A DNA stretch of 64,000 bases from Kineococcus gynurae (GTDB lineage: Bacteria > Actinomycetota > Actinomycetes > Actinomycetales > Kineococcaceae). This document shows, piece by piece, positions 63,330-64,000 of the stretch. Where the stretch lies: the NCBI RefSeq assembly GCF_050871315.1, contig NZ_JBJLRE010000008.1; one strand, given 5' to 3'. A program made the translations under genes and the position numbers. Numbering within the stretch: the first letter of the stretch is position 1; every line of letters begins with the position of its first letter. The notes under the pieces were generated by a model. The model had not been told where the DNA came from and made no database searches. It saw only the letters and a list, made by a program, of their open reading frames with translations.

Positions 63330-64000
63330 TTACGACGTCGAGACGGACTCCAGCTGGGACTGCTCGTCGAGGTCGATGCAGGACCGGACCACCGGGTCGA
63401 GCGCCCCGTCGAGGACCTGGTCGAGGTTGTAGGCCTTGAACCCCGTGCGGTGGTCGGCGATCCGGTTCTCGCCGTAGTTGTAGGTCCGGATCCGTTCCGA
63501 GCGGTCGACCGTGCGGACCTGCGACCGGCGGGCCGCCGACGCCTGGGCCTCGGCCGCCTCCTGGGCGGCGGCGTGCAGGCGGGCCCGCAGGATGCGCAGG
63601 GCCTGCTCACGGTTCTGCAGCTGCGACTTCTCGTTCTGGCAGGACACGACGATGCCGGTCGGCAGGTGCGTGATCCGCACGGCGGAGTCGGTCGTGTTGA
63701 CCGACTGCCCCCCCGGGCCGGACGAGCGGAACACGTCGATGCGCAGGTCGTTCGGGTCGACCTCGACGTCGACCTCCTCGACCTCGGGCAGGACGAGGAC
63801 CCCCACCGCGGAGGTGTGGACCCGCCCCTGCGACTCGGTCACCGGCACGCGCTGGACGCGGTGCACGCCGCCCTCGTACTTGAGGAAGTGCCAGACCCCC
63901 TCCGGACTGAGCGTCCGCGACTTCACCGCCACCGAGATGTTCTTGTAGCCGCCCAGGTCGGACTCGGTGGAGTCGAGGACCTCGGTGCCCCATCCGCGCT
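63330..64000 (-). CDS. prfA: Peptide chain release factor 1 (3' part; N-terminal part beyond the window)
   Basis: RF1 ends translation at UAA and UAG. The frame is open to the right edge, so only about the last 223 residues are seen. They include the GGQ motif in SSGPGGQSVNTTDSAVRITHL, whose Gln is the PrmC substrate, the preceding GGVHRVQRVP and LDSTESDLGGYK segments, and the complete C-terminal domain (RTYNYGENRIADHRTG, LDQVLDGALD). The codon-recognition PxT loop also lies off the window, but RF1 is supported by linkage to prmC and by the sequence style. It is followed after 45 bp by the ArsR-like gene. Confidence 0.95.
   Translation of the reverse strand, partial: RGWGTEVLDSTESDLGGYKNISVAVKSRTLSPEGVWHFLKYEGGVHRVQRVPVTESQGRVHTSAVGVLVLPEVEEVDVEVDPNDLRIDVFRSSGPGGQSVNTTDSAVRITHLPTGIVVSCQNEKSQLQNREQALRILRARLHAAAQEAAEAQASAARRSQVRTVDRSERIRTYNYGENRIADHRTGFKAYNLDQVLDGALDPVVRSCIDLDEQSQLESVSTS

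Overview
This 64 kb window is chromosomal DNA of a very high-GC actinobacterium. GTG starts are common, many start codons sit 6-8 nt behind a TANNNT -10 element (the actinobacterial leaderless-mRNA pattern), and gene order resembles mycobacterial chromosomes: prfA-prmC-sua5-wecA-atpI-atpBEFHAGDC-DUF2550, then nucS, then cnoX-glgB-mak-glgE-glgP. The mix (RtcB, Hen1/Pnkp, NucS, GlgE, Tat-exported ferritin-like protein) would suit Kineococcus or a relative; that naming is inference. I see no phage, insertion sequence, CRISPR array, rRNA or tRNA, and coding density is very high.

Left part (1-16 kb): the RNA ligase gene rtcB with a long leader; a divergent membrane diguanylate cyclase; a leftward block MetE-like/GNAT/ligA/comEA/comEC; an NfeD-flotillin pair; and a leftward two-gene RNA repair cassette, hen1-pnkp. 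The window therefore holds two mechanistically different RNA-sealing systems about 11 kb apart.

Middle (16-31 kb): secreted TAP-like peptidase, DUF445 membrane protein, glutathionyl-hydroquinone-reductase-like protein, GGDEF/EAL membrane protein, mnmA with its cysteine desulfurase partner (tRNA 2-thiouridine), glgX, an XRE-cupin regulator facing azlCD across a perfect palindrome, a Nei/Fpg-type glycosylase and a Tat-exported ferritin-like protein.

Glucan island (31-40 kb): glgP faces glgE-mak-glgB. This is the maltose-1-phosphate (GlgE) route to alpha-glucan plus phosphorolytic turnover. The maltokinase reading frame is broken at a run of nine G; removing one G restores a full-length enzyme.

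Right part (40-64 kb): cnoX-like, an uncharacterised lipoprotein/membrane pair, DoxX, a thiamine-binding protein, a long DivIVA-like coiled-coil protein, hydrolase and threonine aldolase genes, nucS (non-canonical mismatch repair), a STAS protein, then a complete F1Fo ATP synthase operon read leftward with two small membrane genes at its head, wecA, sua5, prmC, a serine hydrolase, an ArsR-type regulator, and the 3' part of prfA running off the right edge.

All functions are assigned by reading protein motifs and context; no database search was run.
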